Shown here piece by piece: positions 25,880 to 34,192 of a stretch of DNA of 44,938 nucleotides. Each line of letters begins with the position of its first letter. The first letter of the stretch is position 1. This DNA comes from Planktomarina sp. (GTDB taxonomy: Bacteria; Pseudomonadota; Alphaproteobacteria; Rhodobacterales; Rhodobacteraceae): the NCBI GenBank assembly GCA_020629235.1, contig JAHDDS010000016.1, positions 1-44,938 on the forward strand, written 5' to 3'. The position numbers and the translations under genes are program-made. The notes beneath the pieces are model-generated. The model had not been told where the DNA came from and did no database searches. It saw nothing but the letters and a program-made list of their open reading frames with translations.

Positions 25880-27283
25880 TTATGCCCCCGCCAAACTGGG
25901 CAGCCACAGCACGATGGACGGGAACGCCACCAGCAGGGCGATGGTCACAGCGTCAGCCACAAAGAACGGCGTGACGCCTTTGAACACATCTTGCACCGAC
26001 AGATCGTCGCGCACGCCCGCCACCACAAAACAGTTCAGCCCGATGGGCGGCGTGATCAAACAGAATTCGGCCATCTTCACCACCAAAATCCCGAACCAGA
26101 TGGCGCACATGGTGCCCGACATGCCAAACGTGCTGTCGGCGGCGCTGACGAATTCCCCGCCGTTCAGGGCCATCACCGCCGGGTATACCACCGGCAAGGT
26201 CAAAAGCAGCATCCCGATGGCGTCCATGAACATCCCCAACACGGCATAGGCCAGAAGGATGCAGATCAAGATCAGCCAGGGCGACATTTCCAGCGCGGTG
26301 ATCCAGTCTGAAAACGCACCGGGCAGGTCCGCAAAGCCTAAGAACCGGACATAGATCAGAACGCCCCAAATGATGGTGAAAATCATCACCGTCAGCTTTG
26401 CGGTTTCGATCAGCGCCTCTTTCAATTCGCCCCACCGCATACCGCGATAGAGCGCCATGCAAAACACGATGAACGCCCCCACAGCACCGCCTTCTGTGGG
26501 CGTGCCCCAAGCATCGCCGAAGGGGTTGTAGACAAAGAAAATGATGATCACCACCACGGCCACGATGGGCAGTGCGGGCGGCAGGGACGTGAACCGTTCG
26601 CGCCAGGTGAAGCCCGACACAGGGGGGCCCACGTTCTTGAACAGCACGGCGATCCCGATGATCAGCGCGGCATAGACAATGGCCGAAAACGCCCCAGGGA
26701 TGAAGCCCGCCAGCAGCAGTTTGCCCACGTCTTGTTCCACGATCAGGGCGTAAATCACCAAGATGGCGGACGGCGGGATAAGCGAGGCCAGCGTGCCCCC
26801 TGCGGCCACGACACCGGCTGCGAATTGTTTGTTGTACCCGATCTTCAACATTTCGGGGATGGCGATGCGGGCGAACACCGCCGCCGTGGCCACCGACGCA
26901 CCCGACACAGCAGCAAAGCCTGCCGTGGCAAAAACGGTGGACACCGCCAAGCCGCCGGGCACCCAGGCAATCCAGCGCTTGGCAGCCTCAAACAACGCCG
27001 TGGTCAGCTTGGCATAGTATGCCAGATACCCGATCAAAATGAACGTGGGGATCAGCGACAGCGCGTGGGCGCTGACCTTTGAATAAGGCTCCTGCCCCGC
27101 GATGCGCATCGAGATTTGGAACGCCTTCCAAAACCGGTCGGGATCATAGTCAAAGCTGTTCCAGCGCAGCCAGATCAGCCCCACAAACCCAGCAAACGCT
27201 GCGGCAAAGCCCACGCGCAGGCCCAGCACCACCAAAACCAACATGCCGCCTGTCACCCACAGGCCAATGGTAATCGGGTCCAT
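25880..27283 (-). CDS. TRAP transporter large permease (DctM)
   Basis: 467-residue inner-membrane protein with about 12 hydrophobic segments, the ion-coupled subunit of a TRAP importer. Family features: LRVGFAAAFAGFVGL at the start, VSGASVATAAVFARIAIPEML, the LIPPSAILVIYALI segment, and VVKMAEFCLITPPIGLNCFVVAGV near the C-terminus. Its ATG overlaps the DctQ stop by 1 bp. Neighbouring paa genes allow the guess that an aromatic acid is carried, but nothing in the sequence proves it. Confidence 0.93.
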   Translation of the reverse strand: MDPITIGLWVTGGMLVLVVLGLRVGFAAAFAGFVGLIWLRWNSFDYDPDRFWKAFQISMRIAGQEPYSKVSAHALSLIPTFILIGYLAYYAKLTTALFEAAKRWIAWVPGGLAVSTVFATAGFAAVSGASVATAAVFARIAIPEMLKIGYNKQFAAGVVAAGGTLASLIPPSAILVIYALIVEQDVGKLLLAGFIPGAFSAIVYAALIIGIAVLFKNVGPPVSGFTWRERFTSLPPALPIVAVVVIIIFFVYNPFGDAWGTPTEGGAVGAFIVFCMALYRGMRWGELKEALIETAKLTVMIFTIIWGVLIYVRFLGFADLPGAFSDWITALEMSPWLILICILLAYAVLGMFMDAIGMLLLTLPVVYPAVMALNGGEFVSAADSTFGMSGTMCAIWFGILVVKMAEFCLITPPIGLNCFVVAGVRDDLSVQDVFKGVTPFFVADAVTIALLVAFPSIVLWLPSLAGA

Positions 27284-27912
27284 CAGTCGCGCCCTTCCAG
27301 TTGTTCAGCTTCCAAGCGGGCTTGATCGGCCACGGACAAGATCATGGGCACCGCCACGGGCCGGTCCAGGTTCAGCCAGGCGGCGCGGGAATACCCCACC
27401 ACCTGGATCGCCAGGCGCAAGCACAGCAGGCCAAAGGCCAAGGGCACCACCAGCTTGTAAGGCCAGGTGGGCATATTGATGTCGTCAAAACTGTCGCGGC
27501 TGCACAGCGGACGCGCGCAGTCAAAGGCGCGGTCGAAAAATTCAAAAGACCCCACCGCCAGGGCCATCATCAGCAGCAATGTCAGCAGCACCATGAACGC
27601 TTCCAACGCCCACAGGACGCGCCCCGACAGGCGGCTGACCAGGATATCCATGCGAATGTGCGTGCCGTCACGCTGCACAAAAGACACCCCCAAGATGGCG
27701 ATGATGGGCATCATGGCCTCGATCCAATTGGTGTATCCCGCCAGGGGTTTTTCGAAAAATTCGCGCCCCCCCACGGACCGAACCGCCAAAAACATAAGGC
27801 TAAGAACGGCCAATCCGCCGATCAATGCAAAGATGCGTTCAAGAATAAGCAAGCGCCTGTCCAAACGGCTGAGCAAGCTGCCGTCTTCAAGCACCGCGGC
27901 CGATCCTGCCAT
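27283..27912 (-). CDS. TRAP transporter small permease (DctQ)
   Basis: 209 residues with four hydrophobic segments (ERIFALIGGLAVLSLMFLAV; WIEAMMPIIAILGVSFV; ALEAFMVLLTLLLMMALAVGSFEFF; YKLVVPLAFGLLCLRLAIQVV), the usual DctQ layout. The QRDGTHIRMDILVSRL motif between helices is typical of the family. Two cysteines in DCARPLCSRDSF lie in a periplasmic loop. Follows the binding protein gene after 80 bp. Confidence 0.9.
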   Translation of the reverse strand: MAGSAAVLEDGSLLSRLDRRLLILERIFALIGGLAVLSLMFLAVRSVGGREFFEKPLAGYTNWIEAMMPIIAILGVSFVQRDGTHIRMDILVSRLSGRVLWALEAFMVLLTLLLMMALAVGSFEFFDRAFDCARPLCSRDSFDDINMPTWPYKLVVPLAFGLLCLRLAIQVVGYSRAAWLNLDRPVAVPMILSVADQARLEAEQLEGRD

Positions 27913-27992
27913 GGCGATGTCCCCCCCGGTTTGTGCGGGAAAGGGCGCAGCCGCCCTTCCCCAGTTTTCTTATGCGATCTTAAGCGGTGGGC

Positions 27993-29006
27993 TTAGCTGC
28001 CGCGCTTTTCCGCCAGGGTGGCCTTCACCAGATCGTACAGTTCTTGGCCGGGCAAACCTTGGGCTTCCATGTCCTTGATCCAAGTGTCGCGGATCGGATC
28101 AGCGGCAACCGACCGGAATTCGTCGATGACGGACCCGTCGATTTCCACCTTCTTCACGCCCTTTTCGGCCAAAACACTGTCCCAGCGTTCCAGCAACGTG
28201 GCATAGTTGGCCAAATAGTGGTCCAGCGCTTCATCGACAGAGCTGTCCAAGGCGGCCTTGTGATCATCACTCAGCGCGTCATAGGCGTCGATGTTCACCA
28301 CCACGGGGCAGTTCACGGTGCCTGGGTTCAGGTTGGCGGTCCACCAGTCGGCTTTGTTGATCGTGCCAAACGACAAGTGTGCGTGTTGGGCGAAGGCAAC
28401 GGTGTCCACAACGCCGGATTCCATGGCCTGATACGCTTCGGTCGCGGTCACGGATGTGGGCACTGCCCCCACCGCTTCAAACGCTTTGCCCAAGCCGCCC
28501 GTGGCGCGCACGCGCATGCCCTTCATGTCTTCCAATGTCATGCGCGGCTCACCGGTGCCCACGATGTTGTATTGCGGCATGGGCGATGTCATCAGCAGTT
28601 TGGCGTTCCACTGGGCCATTTCTTCGGCCGCCGCAGGGTGCGCGTACACGGCTTTGGACACGGCCACTTCTTCTTCCAGGTTCGCAACCCCCAAGAACGG
28701 CAATTCCAACACGGTGATCACGCGGTTTTTGTCGCGGTGATAGCCTGCGCAAAACTGCGCCATTTCAAACGCGCCGATGGAAATCCCGTCCAAGTTTTCA
28801 CGGTTCTTGGACAGACCGCCATAGGACACGTTCATGGTGAATTCACCGCCCGTTTTTTCGCTGACCAATTCCGCCAGTTTTTCCACGTGTTCGGTGAACG
28901 CGCGGCGTTTGCCCCACACGGACACATTCCATTCTGTGGCCACAGCTTCACCTGCAAAAGCGGCGATAACGGCGGTCATGGCCACCCGACCCAAATACTT
29001 GTTCAT
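27993..29006 (-). CDS. TRAP transporter substrate-binding protein (DctP)
   Basis: 337-residue periplasmic protein. Signal peptide MNKYLGRVAMTAVIAAFAGEAVA is cleaved near residue 23. Typical DctP elements are GEFTMNVSYGGLSKNRENLDGISIGAFEMAQ, EPRMTLEDMKGMRVRATGG and the YQAMESGVVDTVAF substrate-clamp region. ATG 29006 is chosen for its GGAGG 9 nt upstream and because it begins the signal peptide. First gene of the three-gene TRAP operon. Ligand unknown; the paa cluster and dioxygenase nearby suggest an organic acid. Confidence 0.92.
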   Translation of the reverse strand: MNKYLGRVAMTAVIAAFAGEAVATEWNVSVWGKRRAFTEHVEKLAELVSEKTGGEFTMNVSYGGLSKNRENLDGISIGAFEMAQFCAGYHRDKNRVITVLELPFLGVANLEEEVAVSKAVYAHPAAAEEMAQWNAKLLMTSPMPQYNIVGTGEPRMTLEDMKGMRVRATGGLGKAFEAVGAVPTSVTATEAYQAMESGVVDTVAFAQHAHLSFGTINKADWWTANLNPGTVNCPVVVNIDAYDALSDDHKAALDSSVDEALDHYLANYATLLERWDSVLAEKGVKKVEIDGSVIDEFRSVAADPIRDTWIKDMEAQGLPGQELYDLVKATLAEKRGS

Positions 29007-29026
29007 AAGCAATCCTCCCAGATGTC

Positions 29027-29042
29027 GTTCAAGACGTTGAAC
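29027..29042. promoter_or_regulatory. Inverted repeat GTTCAA-GACG-TTGAAC in the dctP leader
   Basis: Arms 29027-29032 and 29037-29042, 21 bp before the dctP ATG on the transcribed side. A perfect -35 TTGACA lies on the minus strand at 29074-29069 with a weak -10 (AGTCTG, 17 bp away). The repeat would then sit just downstream of that promoter, suitable for a repressor. No regulator gene is adjacent. Confidence 0.4.
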
Positions 29043-29291
29043 CGCCAGACTGTTGGTTTTTGCGGGCCTGTCAACAGCATGTCGCAAAACAGGGGGCAAA
29101 AGGTCGAATTTAAGCGGGGATCACGACCCACTCGAAACTTTGTGTCGCAGCGCTATGTCCCGTCGCAATGAATGAAAAGAAAGATGCGGCCATGTCAGCG
29201 CAAACATACAAAAGCGGCAAAAACGCCCAGGCTGACGGTGCCCCGGCGCGCATCCTGACCCCTCGTGTTTATCCATCAGAAAGGTTCCCAA

Positions 29292-30398
29292 ATGTCCTTT
29301 GACCAACAGCTGGCGCGCATCGCCGAACTGGCGCCCGCCCACCCGCAAAACATCGCCCTGCAGTCGTTTGATCCGGCCTATTTCGACGGCCTGGACCGCG
29401 ACCTGCAAACCCGCCTGATGGCCTGCATCAATTCGGGCGTGGAAAACCCAGACAGCGAAATGGGGTGCTATGCCTGTCAGCCGTCGGATTATGACGATCT
29501 GCGGCCGTTCTTTGCCCAGGCCCTGGCCGCTTATCACAAGGTGGGTCTGGACGCGCGCCATGTGAACGACTGGTCGCTGGATGGGGTGGACGGGTTGCCC
29601 GAAAGCGGGGCGTTGGATTTGGCCGCATTGGGGCTGCCAGCGCTGTCCATGCGGGTGCGCGTGGGGCGCAACTTGGCGGATTTCCCCTTGCCCGGGGCCA
29701 TGACCCAAGCCGATCGCGTCGCCCTGGAAAACCGCATGATGGCGGCTTTTAACATACTGATTTCCAACGATGATTACGGCGGGTCCTATCATTCGCTGAC
29801 GCCGGGAAACCCCAATGAAATCACCGCCGATCAGTACCAAGCCTTGGTCAATGAACACGTGATGTTCAAAGACATGAGCGCGGACACATATCTGCTGGCT
29901 GCGGGCATCGCGGGCGACTGGCCCCATGGGCGCGGGTGTTACGTGTCTGCCGACCGCAGCTTCATCATTTGGGTGGGGGAAGAAGATCACCTGCGCATCA
30001 TGTGCATGGAAAAAGGCACCGTGCTGAACCGTGTCTTCGACCGGCTGAAAACCGCGCTTGATGTGGTGGCCACCATCGACGGATTGTCCTTTGCCATGTC
30101 CGCTGATTACGGCGTGGTGACGTCGTGTCCCACCAACATGGGCACGGGCATGCGCGCGTCGGTTCACATCCCCCTGCCGGGGCTGACCGCAGACGGCACA
30201 GACGCCCAAGCCAAAGCCATTGCCAAGCCCCTGGGACTGTCGGTGCGCGGCGTGGGGGGCGAACACACCCCCATCGGCGCGGACGGAACGGTGGACATTT
30301 CCCCGTCGGCCCGGTTCTGCATCACAGAAGCGCAGATCATCGCGGCACTTTACAACGGGTTGGCGCTGTTGAAGGCCGAAGAAGACAAACTGGCCTGA
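29292..30398 (+). CDS. Phosphagen kinase, arginine kinase-like
   Basis: 368 residues of the ATP:guanido phosphotransferase family, which reversibly phosphorylates arginine or another guanidino compound to buffer ATP. The N-terminal domain has INSGVENPDSEMGCYACQPSDY. The catalytic domain has MRVRVGRNLADFPLP (arginines 121, 123, 126), the signature WVGEEDHLRIMCM (228-239), the reactive cysteine in SCPTNMGTGMRASVHIPLP (Cys279), and VRGVGGEHTPIG (318-329). Key acidic and arginine residues are present. ATG 29292 is chosen for AGAAAGG upstream. It appears to be a lone gene, divergent from dctP. Family members are common in animals and protists and rare in bacteria; true substrate unproven. Confidence 0.9.
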   Translation: MSFDQQLARIAELAPAHPQNIALQSFDPAYFDGLDRDLQTRLMACINSGVENPDSEMGCYACQPSDYDDLRPFFAQALAAYHKVGLDARHVNDWSLDGVDGLPESGALDLAALGLPALSMRVRVGRNLADFPLPGAMTQADRVALENRMMAAFNILISNDDYGGSYHSLTPGNPNEITADQYQALVNEHVMFKDMSADTYLLAAGIAGDWPHGRGCYVSADRSFIIWVGEEDHLRIMCMEKGTVLNRVFDRLKTALDVVATIDGLSFAMSADYGVVTSCPTNMGTGMRASVHIPLPGLTADGTDAQAKAIAKPLGLSVRGVGGEHTPIGADGTVDISPSARFCITEAQIIAALYNGLALLKAEEDKLA

Positions 30399-30422
30399 CC
30401 CGGCACGCGTTCGACGCGGGTC
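30397..30422. terminator. Possible bidirectional hairpin between convergent genes
   Basis: GACCCG at 30397-30402 pairs with CGGGTC at 30417-30422, with an inner GCGT/ACGC stem around a TCG loop. It lies between the stops of the phosphagen kinase and the dioxygenase. There is no T-run, so Rho-independent termination is uncertain. Confidence 0.35.
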
Positions 30423-30423
30423 G

Positions 30424-31350
30424 TCACAGCGGCGGCAGCACCGTTTCCAGGTGCTGGCGCAGGTGTTCGTGCTGGGGCGGCAGCATCAAAGCCTGGCCCA
30501 GTTCGGGGGCCTGTTCGTCGTGGTCAAACCCTGGTTCATCGGTGGCCACTTCGAACAAAACGCCGCCCGGGGTGCGGAAATAAATCGCCCAAAAGTAGTT
30601 GCGATCAATCACCGGCGTCACGGCGTATCCGGTGTCCAACAGCGCCTGGCGCACGGTCTGTTGGGCCGCGCGGGTGGGCACGGCAAAAGCCACGTGATGC
30701 ACTGACCCCGCCCCCTGCTGTGCCGGGGCGGCTGTGGGGTCGATATCCAGGTCGATCACCCCTGCCCCGTTGGCATCATCCAGGGCAAATCGGACAGCAC
30801 CGGGCGCTTCGTTTACCTTTTGATAACCCATGAATGTCAAAAGCTCTGCCATGGCTGCCCCGTCGTCCAAACGCAGGGTCGCCGAATGGAACCCCCTGAT
30901 GGCCTCATCGGCTGGCACATCGCCGCCGGTCCACGGGGTTCGTATGTCGCAGGGCTTCTCGACCAGGGCGAAATCGTCTGCGTCGGGCCCTTGAAAGTGC
31001 AATCGGGCCTCCCCCCAGCGGGTGGCCTCTTTCAGATTCTGCACCCCCTTTTTGGCCAATCTTTCCTTCCAATACCCCAGGGATCCTTCGGGAATGGCGA
31101 ACGCCGTGGTGCCCGCTTCGCCCGCACCGGGCGTGCCGCGCTTGGCGTGGGGGAACGGAAAATAGGTCATCACCGACCCAGGCGTGCCCTGCCCGTCGCC
31201 ATAGTAGAGGTGGTACACATCGGGCGCGTCGAAGTTCACGGTCTTCTTCACCCGTCGCAGCCCCAGCACATCGGTAAAGAACGCGTTGTTGCGGGCCGCA
31301 TCGCTGGCCAGGGATGTGACGTGGTGCAGACCTTGGATATCTTTGATCAT
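30424..31350 (-). CDS. Two-domain VOC ring-cleaving dioxygenase (MhqO-like)
   Basis: 308 residues made of two glyoxalase/VOC modules. Domain 1 starts IQGLHHVTSLASDAARNNAFFTDVLGLRRVKKTVNFD; domain 2 spans from IRGFHSATLRLDDG to GGVLFEVATDEPGF. Metal-ligand candidates are His in GLHHVTS/GFHSATL, the HH of SVHHVAFAV and Glu in LFEVA. Relatives cleave hydroquinone-type aromatics. ATG 31350 has AAAGGA 8-9 nt upstream. It lies 94 bp after the aldolase gene on the same strand but is probably a separate unit; a role in aromatic catabolism beside paa is an inference. Confidence 0.85.
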   Translation of the reverse strand: MIKDIQGLHHVTSLASDAARNNAFFTDVLGLRRVKKTVNFDAPDVYHLYYGDGQGTPGSVMTYFPFPHAKRGTPGAGEAGTTAFAIPEGSLGYWKERLAKKGVQNLKEATRWGEARLHFQGPDADDFALVEKPCDIRTPWTGGDVPADEAIRGFHSATLRLDDGAAMAELLTFMGYQKVNEAPGAVRFALDDANGAGVIDLDIDPTAAPAQQGAGSVHHVAFAVPTRAAQQTVRQALLDTGYAVTPVIDRNYFWAIYFRTPGGVLFEVATDEPGFDHDEQAPELGQALMLPPQHEHLRQHLETVLPPL

Positions 31351-31444
31351 GGCGGCTTCCTTTGGCGGATCGTTCCCCCCCAGATATCCCCGCCGCGCGG
31401 CTTGGCAAACCCGTTGGCCCGCACAGGGGCTGTGCGGATTTGCG

Positions 31445-32104
31445 TTATGACCCAGCGGTGCCCGCCCGGGCGTCAGCGGCAGTGCCATAGGTGGGCAGAT
31501 CCGCCATGGTTTTGCCGTGGGCCGCCATCAGCGTGTCACGCACAAAGGCGATGTGGGCGGTTTCTTCGATGATTTCCGCCAGGTACTGGGCCTTTTGCAG
31601 GTTCGGCCCCACGCCGATGGTGCCGTGGTTGGCCAGCACGGCGGCGCGGATGGTGGGGTCGCGAAACACTGGGCTGATGTCCACTTCGGTCTGCGGGCCC
31701 CCTTCGGCGGACAGCGGGATCAGCGGCATGCGCCCGATCTTTTCGATGGTTTGCACCGTCAGGCAGGGAATTTCGAGGCCCGCGCTGGCGTATCCCGTGG
31801 CCCAGGGCGAATGGCAGTGCACAATGGCGCGAATGTCGTCGCGGATGCGGTACAGATCCAAATGAAAGTCCAGGTCCTTGGACGGTTTGAAGGCACTGGG
31901 TTCAATCGTGCCGTCCAGGTGGACGATTTGCAGATTGTCGCGCGTGCATTCGTTGAACCCCACGCCCGACGGCTTGATGACGATGCGGTCGCCGGTGTCG
32001 GCCAGCACCGACAAGTTGCCGCCCGCGTTGGTTTGCAGCCGCAGATCAAAGCAGCGTTTGGCGGTGGCGATCAGGGCGTCTTTCTTGTCGGTCAAATCGG
32101 TCAT
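31445..32104 (-). CDS. Class II aldolase/adducin family protein (ABC operon)
   Basis: 219 residues, the size of fuculose-phosphate aldolase or ribulose-phosphate 4-epimerase relatives. Zinc ligands are visible in AIVHCHSPWATGYA (HxH) and VLANHGTIGVG (third His); the phosphate-binding pattern TNAGGNLSVL and IKPSGVGF are typical. The family either cleaves a ketose 1-phosphate to DHAP and an aldehyde or epimerises/decarboxylates sugar acids, so the reaction is not fixed by sequence. Its ATG overlaps the Tm-1-like stop by 4 bp; last gene of the minus-strand transporter operon. Confidence 0.85.
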   Translation of the reverse strand: MTDLTDKKDALIATAKRCFDLRLQTNAGGNLSVLADTGDRIVIKPSGVGFNECTRDNLQIVHLDGTIEPSAFKPSKDLDFHLDLYRIRDDIRAIVHCHSPWATGYASAGLEIPCLTVQTIEKIGRMPLIPLSAEGGPQTEVDISPVFRDPTIRAAVLANHGTIGVGPNLQKAQYLAEIIEETAHIAFVRDTLMAAHGKTMADLPTYGTAADARAGTAGS

Positions 32105-33255
32105 GTGGGGTCCTTTGGGTCCATAAATCGGGTCAGGGCATCGGTGACGGTGTCGGTCACGGCGGGGTCAAACAGATGGGCGTCCAAGACGTGCAATTGC
32201 GTGGCATCCGACAGCTGGTCTTTGACGGTGGCCAAGAACACGTCGCGCAGGCCCGGGCCTTCGATTTCGCCGCCCGGTTTGTCTTGGTGCGAAAACCCAC
32301 CCATGGGCACCACCAGGGCGCGCGGGCCGGTCAAGGCGTTCAGCGATTGCGCCAGCAGCCAGGCCATCATTTCCATTTCGTGGTCCAGCAGTTGCACGTG
32401 GGTGAACAGGCCCGAATGTTCATAGTGCGGCCGGCTGAGGTATTTGGCCTGCACCAGGGATTTTTGCCCCAGGCCGATGAAGTTCAGCCCGCCGGGCAGC
32501 ACCACGCGGGGCAGATCACCGCCCGCCGTGAACCGCGTGGGCATGTCCACATGGATGCCCGCCAGATTGATGCGCGTCAGTTCGTGCGGGGTCATGTCCA
32601 CGATGGCTTTGAACATGCCGCCGCCCGCAAACCGCGCAAAGGCCGCACCGCCAAAGCCGTTGGAATGAAACACCGTCGTTTCATGCCCCTGCCCGTGCAG
32701 CGCGCCCACCAGCGGCCCCACGGCACCGTCGGTGCTGCCCAGGGCGGTGATGCCGACGGTGGGGGCCACGTCTTTCAGTTCCCCTTTGCGGGGTTTGCCG
32801 CACAGCCCCTTGGCCATGTGGGCGGTGTTTTGCAACGCGTCGCGCAGCACGGAATTCAGCCCGCAAATGTCCGACAGCGTGGGCACCAACATGATGGCGT
32901 TGTCGGCCAGGGCAAAGCGCGGATCAAAGGGCAGCGTGGTGACCAGCAGCTTGGGGAAGGTGATGGGCAAGGCGCGCATCACATCCATGATGATTTGCCC
33001 GCCTGTGCCGCCCCCCAGGCCCACCACCACTTCGGCCCCATGGGCGCAGGCGTGGGCCACGCATTCGGTCAAACTGTGGGCGCGCGCGGCCATGGCGGCG
33101 GTCTTTTCCACCCCTGACAGCACCCGCCCTTGGGTGGACAGCGAAATGTCCACCGCTTCCACCGTCAGCCCCAGGGCGGTCAGGTGGGACATCAGGTAAT
33201 TTGCCTCGGGCGCTTTGGTTTCCAGCGACGCCAGGACCAGAACTTGGGCCGTCAC
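32101..33255 (-). CDS. Tm-1-like ATP-binding domain protein (UPF0261)
   Basis: 384 residues. Matches the UPF0261/Tm-1-like family: VLVLASLETKAPEANYLMSHL, VVGLGGGTGGQIIMDVMRALP, LPKLLVTT-like FPKLLVTTLPFDPRF, VGITALGSTDGAV, VFHSNGFGGAAFARF and VLPGGLNFI. Plant Tm-1 binds ATP and blocks a viral replicase; bacterial members have no settled role but often sit with sugar-type catabolic genes. The start is GTG at 33255, 4 bp after the permease stop. The tight coupling to an ABC importer and an aldolase suggests an enzymatic step on the imported compound. Confidence 0.85.
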   Translation of the reverse strand: MTAQVLVLASLETKAPEANYLMSHLTALGLTVEAVDISLSTQGRVLSGVEKTAAMAARAHSLTECVAHACAHGAEVVVGLGGGTGGQIIMDVMRALPITFPKLLVTTLPFDPRFALADNAIMLVPTLSDICGLNSVLRDALQNTAHMAKGLCGKPRKGELKDVAPTVGITALGSTDGAVGPLVGALHGQGHETTVFHSNGFGGAAFARFAGGGMFKAIVDMTPHELTRINLAGIHVDMPTRFTAGGDLPRVVLPGGLNFIGLGQKSLVQAKYLSRPHYEHSGLFTHVQLLDHEMEMMAWLLAQSLNALTGPRALVVPMGGFSHQDKPGGEIEGPGLRDVFLATVKDQLSDATQLHVLDAHLFDPAVTDTVTDALTRFMDPKDPT

Positions 33256-33259
33256 GGGG

Positions 33260-34189
33260 TCAGCCCTTTACGGCGCCGGCGGTCATGCCGGTGATGATCT
33301 GGCGGCTGGCAAACAGGGTGAAGATGATGGGCGGGATCGCCAGCAACATGCCGGTGGCCATGATCACCCCCCATTCCACGTTGAATTCGGACGTGTTGTT
33401 CACAATCAGGATCGGCACGGTCTTGGTGTTGCGGTCCGACAGCGCGCTGGCCAGCAGATATTCGTTCCACGCAATGCGGAACGTGAAGATCGCCGCCGCC
33501 GCCAGACCCGGTTTGATCAAGGGCAGCACGATCTGAAAGAACACCTGGAACGGCCCGGCCCCATCCACCTTGGCGGCTTCTTCCAAAGACCGGGGCACCT
33601 GGACGATGAAGCTTTGCAAAATCCAGATCACAAACGGCAGGTTCATGGCCACATAGATCAGGATGATCCCCGAATGCGTGCCCGCCAAACACACGTCCCC
33701 GCGCCCGCCGAACGTGTCGCGGATATAGCCGCCGATCAGGCCGTCTTTGTCCAAGCAAAATTCATTGTTCCACAGCCCAAACACCGGCACCAACAGCACC
33801 GCAGGCGGCACCATGCGCACCAGCAGCGTGGTCAAACTGGCCGTGTCGCGCCCCATGAACCGAAAGCGCACCAGGGCATAGGCGGCCATGCAGCCGATCA
33901 CCAAAGTCAGCACGGTGGACACCAAGGCGATGATCAACGAATTGATGAAGGCCCCGCCGAATTTCAGGGCGCAGAAATCTAGGTGGTCGGGTTCGTACCA
34001 CAAGATATCGCACAGCGCGGTTTCATAGTTTTGGATCGTGGGCAAAAACAGCAAGCCGCTGGACCCCGAAATAATGTCCACATCCAGTTTGAACGAATTG
34101 GCGAACATCAGCACGATGGGCCCCACGGCCATGAAGATCAGCGCCACCAACAGGGCATAGAACGCGGGGTTTTGGCGGTCGTATTGCAT
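33260..34189 (-). CDS. Sugar ABC transporter permease, MalG type
   Basis: 309 residues with six hydrophobic segments and the EAA loop RSLEEAAKVDGAGPFQVFFQIVLPLIKPG that contacts the ATPase. Two segments facing the periplasm appear longer than in plain MalG proteins and each holds a cysteine pair: ALCDILWYEPDHLDFCALK and NNEFCLDKDGLIGGYIRDTF...GDVCLAG. These may form disulfides. Begins 3 bp after the partner permease stop. Confidence 0.93.
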   Translation of the reverse strand: MQYDRQNPAFYALLVALIFMAVGPIVLMFANSFKLDVDIISGSSGLLFLPTIQNYETALCDILWYEPDHLDFCALKFGGAFINSLIIALVSTVLTLVIGCMAAYALVRFRFMGRDTASLTTLLVRMVPPAVLLVPVFGLWNNEFCLDKDGLIGGYIRDTFGGRGDVCLAGTHSGIILIYVAMNLPFVIWILQSFIVQVPRSLEEAAKVDGAGPFQVFFQIVLPLIKPGLAAAAIFTFRIAWNEYLLASALSDRNTKTVPILIVNNTSEFNVEWGVIMATGMLLAIPPIIFTLFASRQIITGMTAGAVKG

Positions 34190-34192
34190 GGG

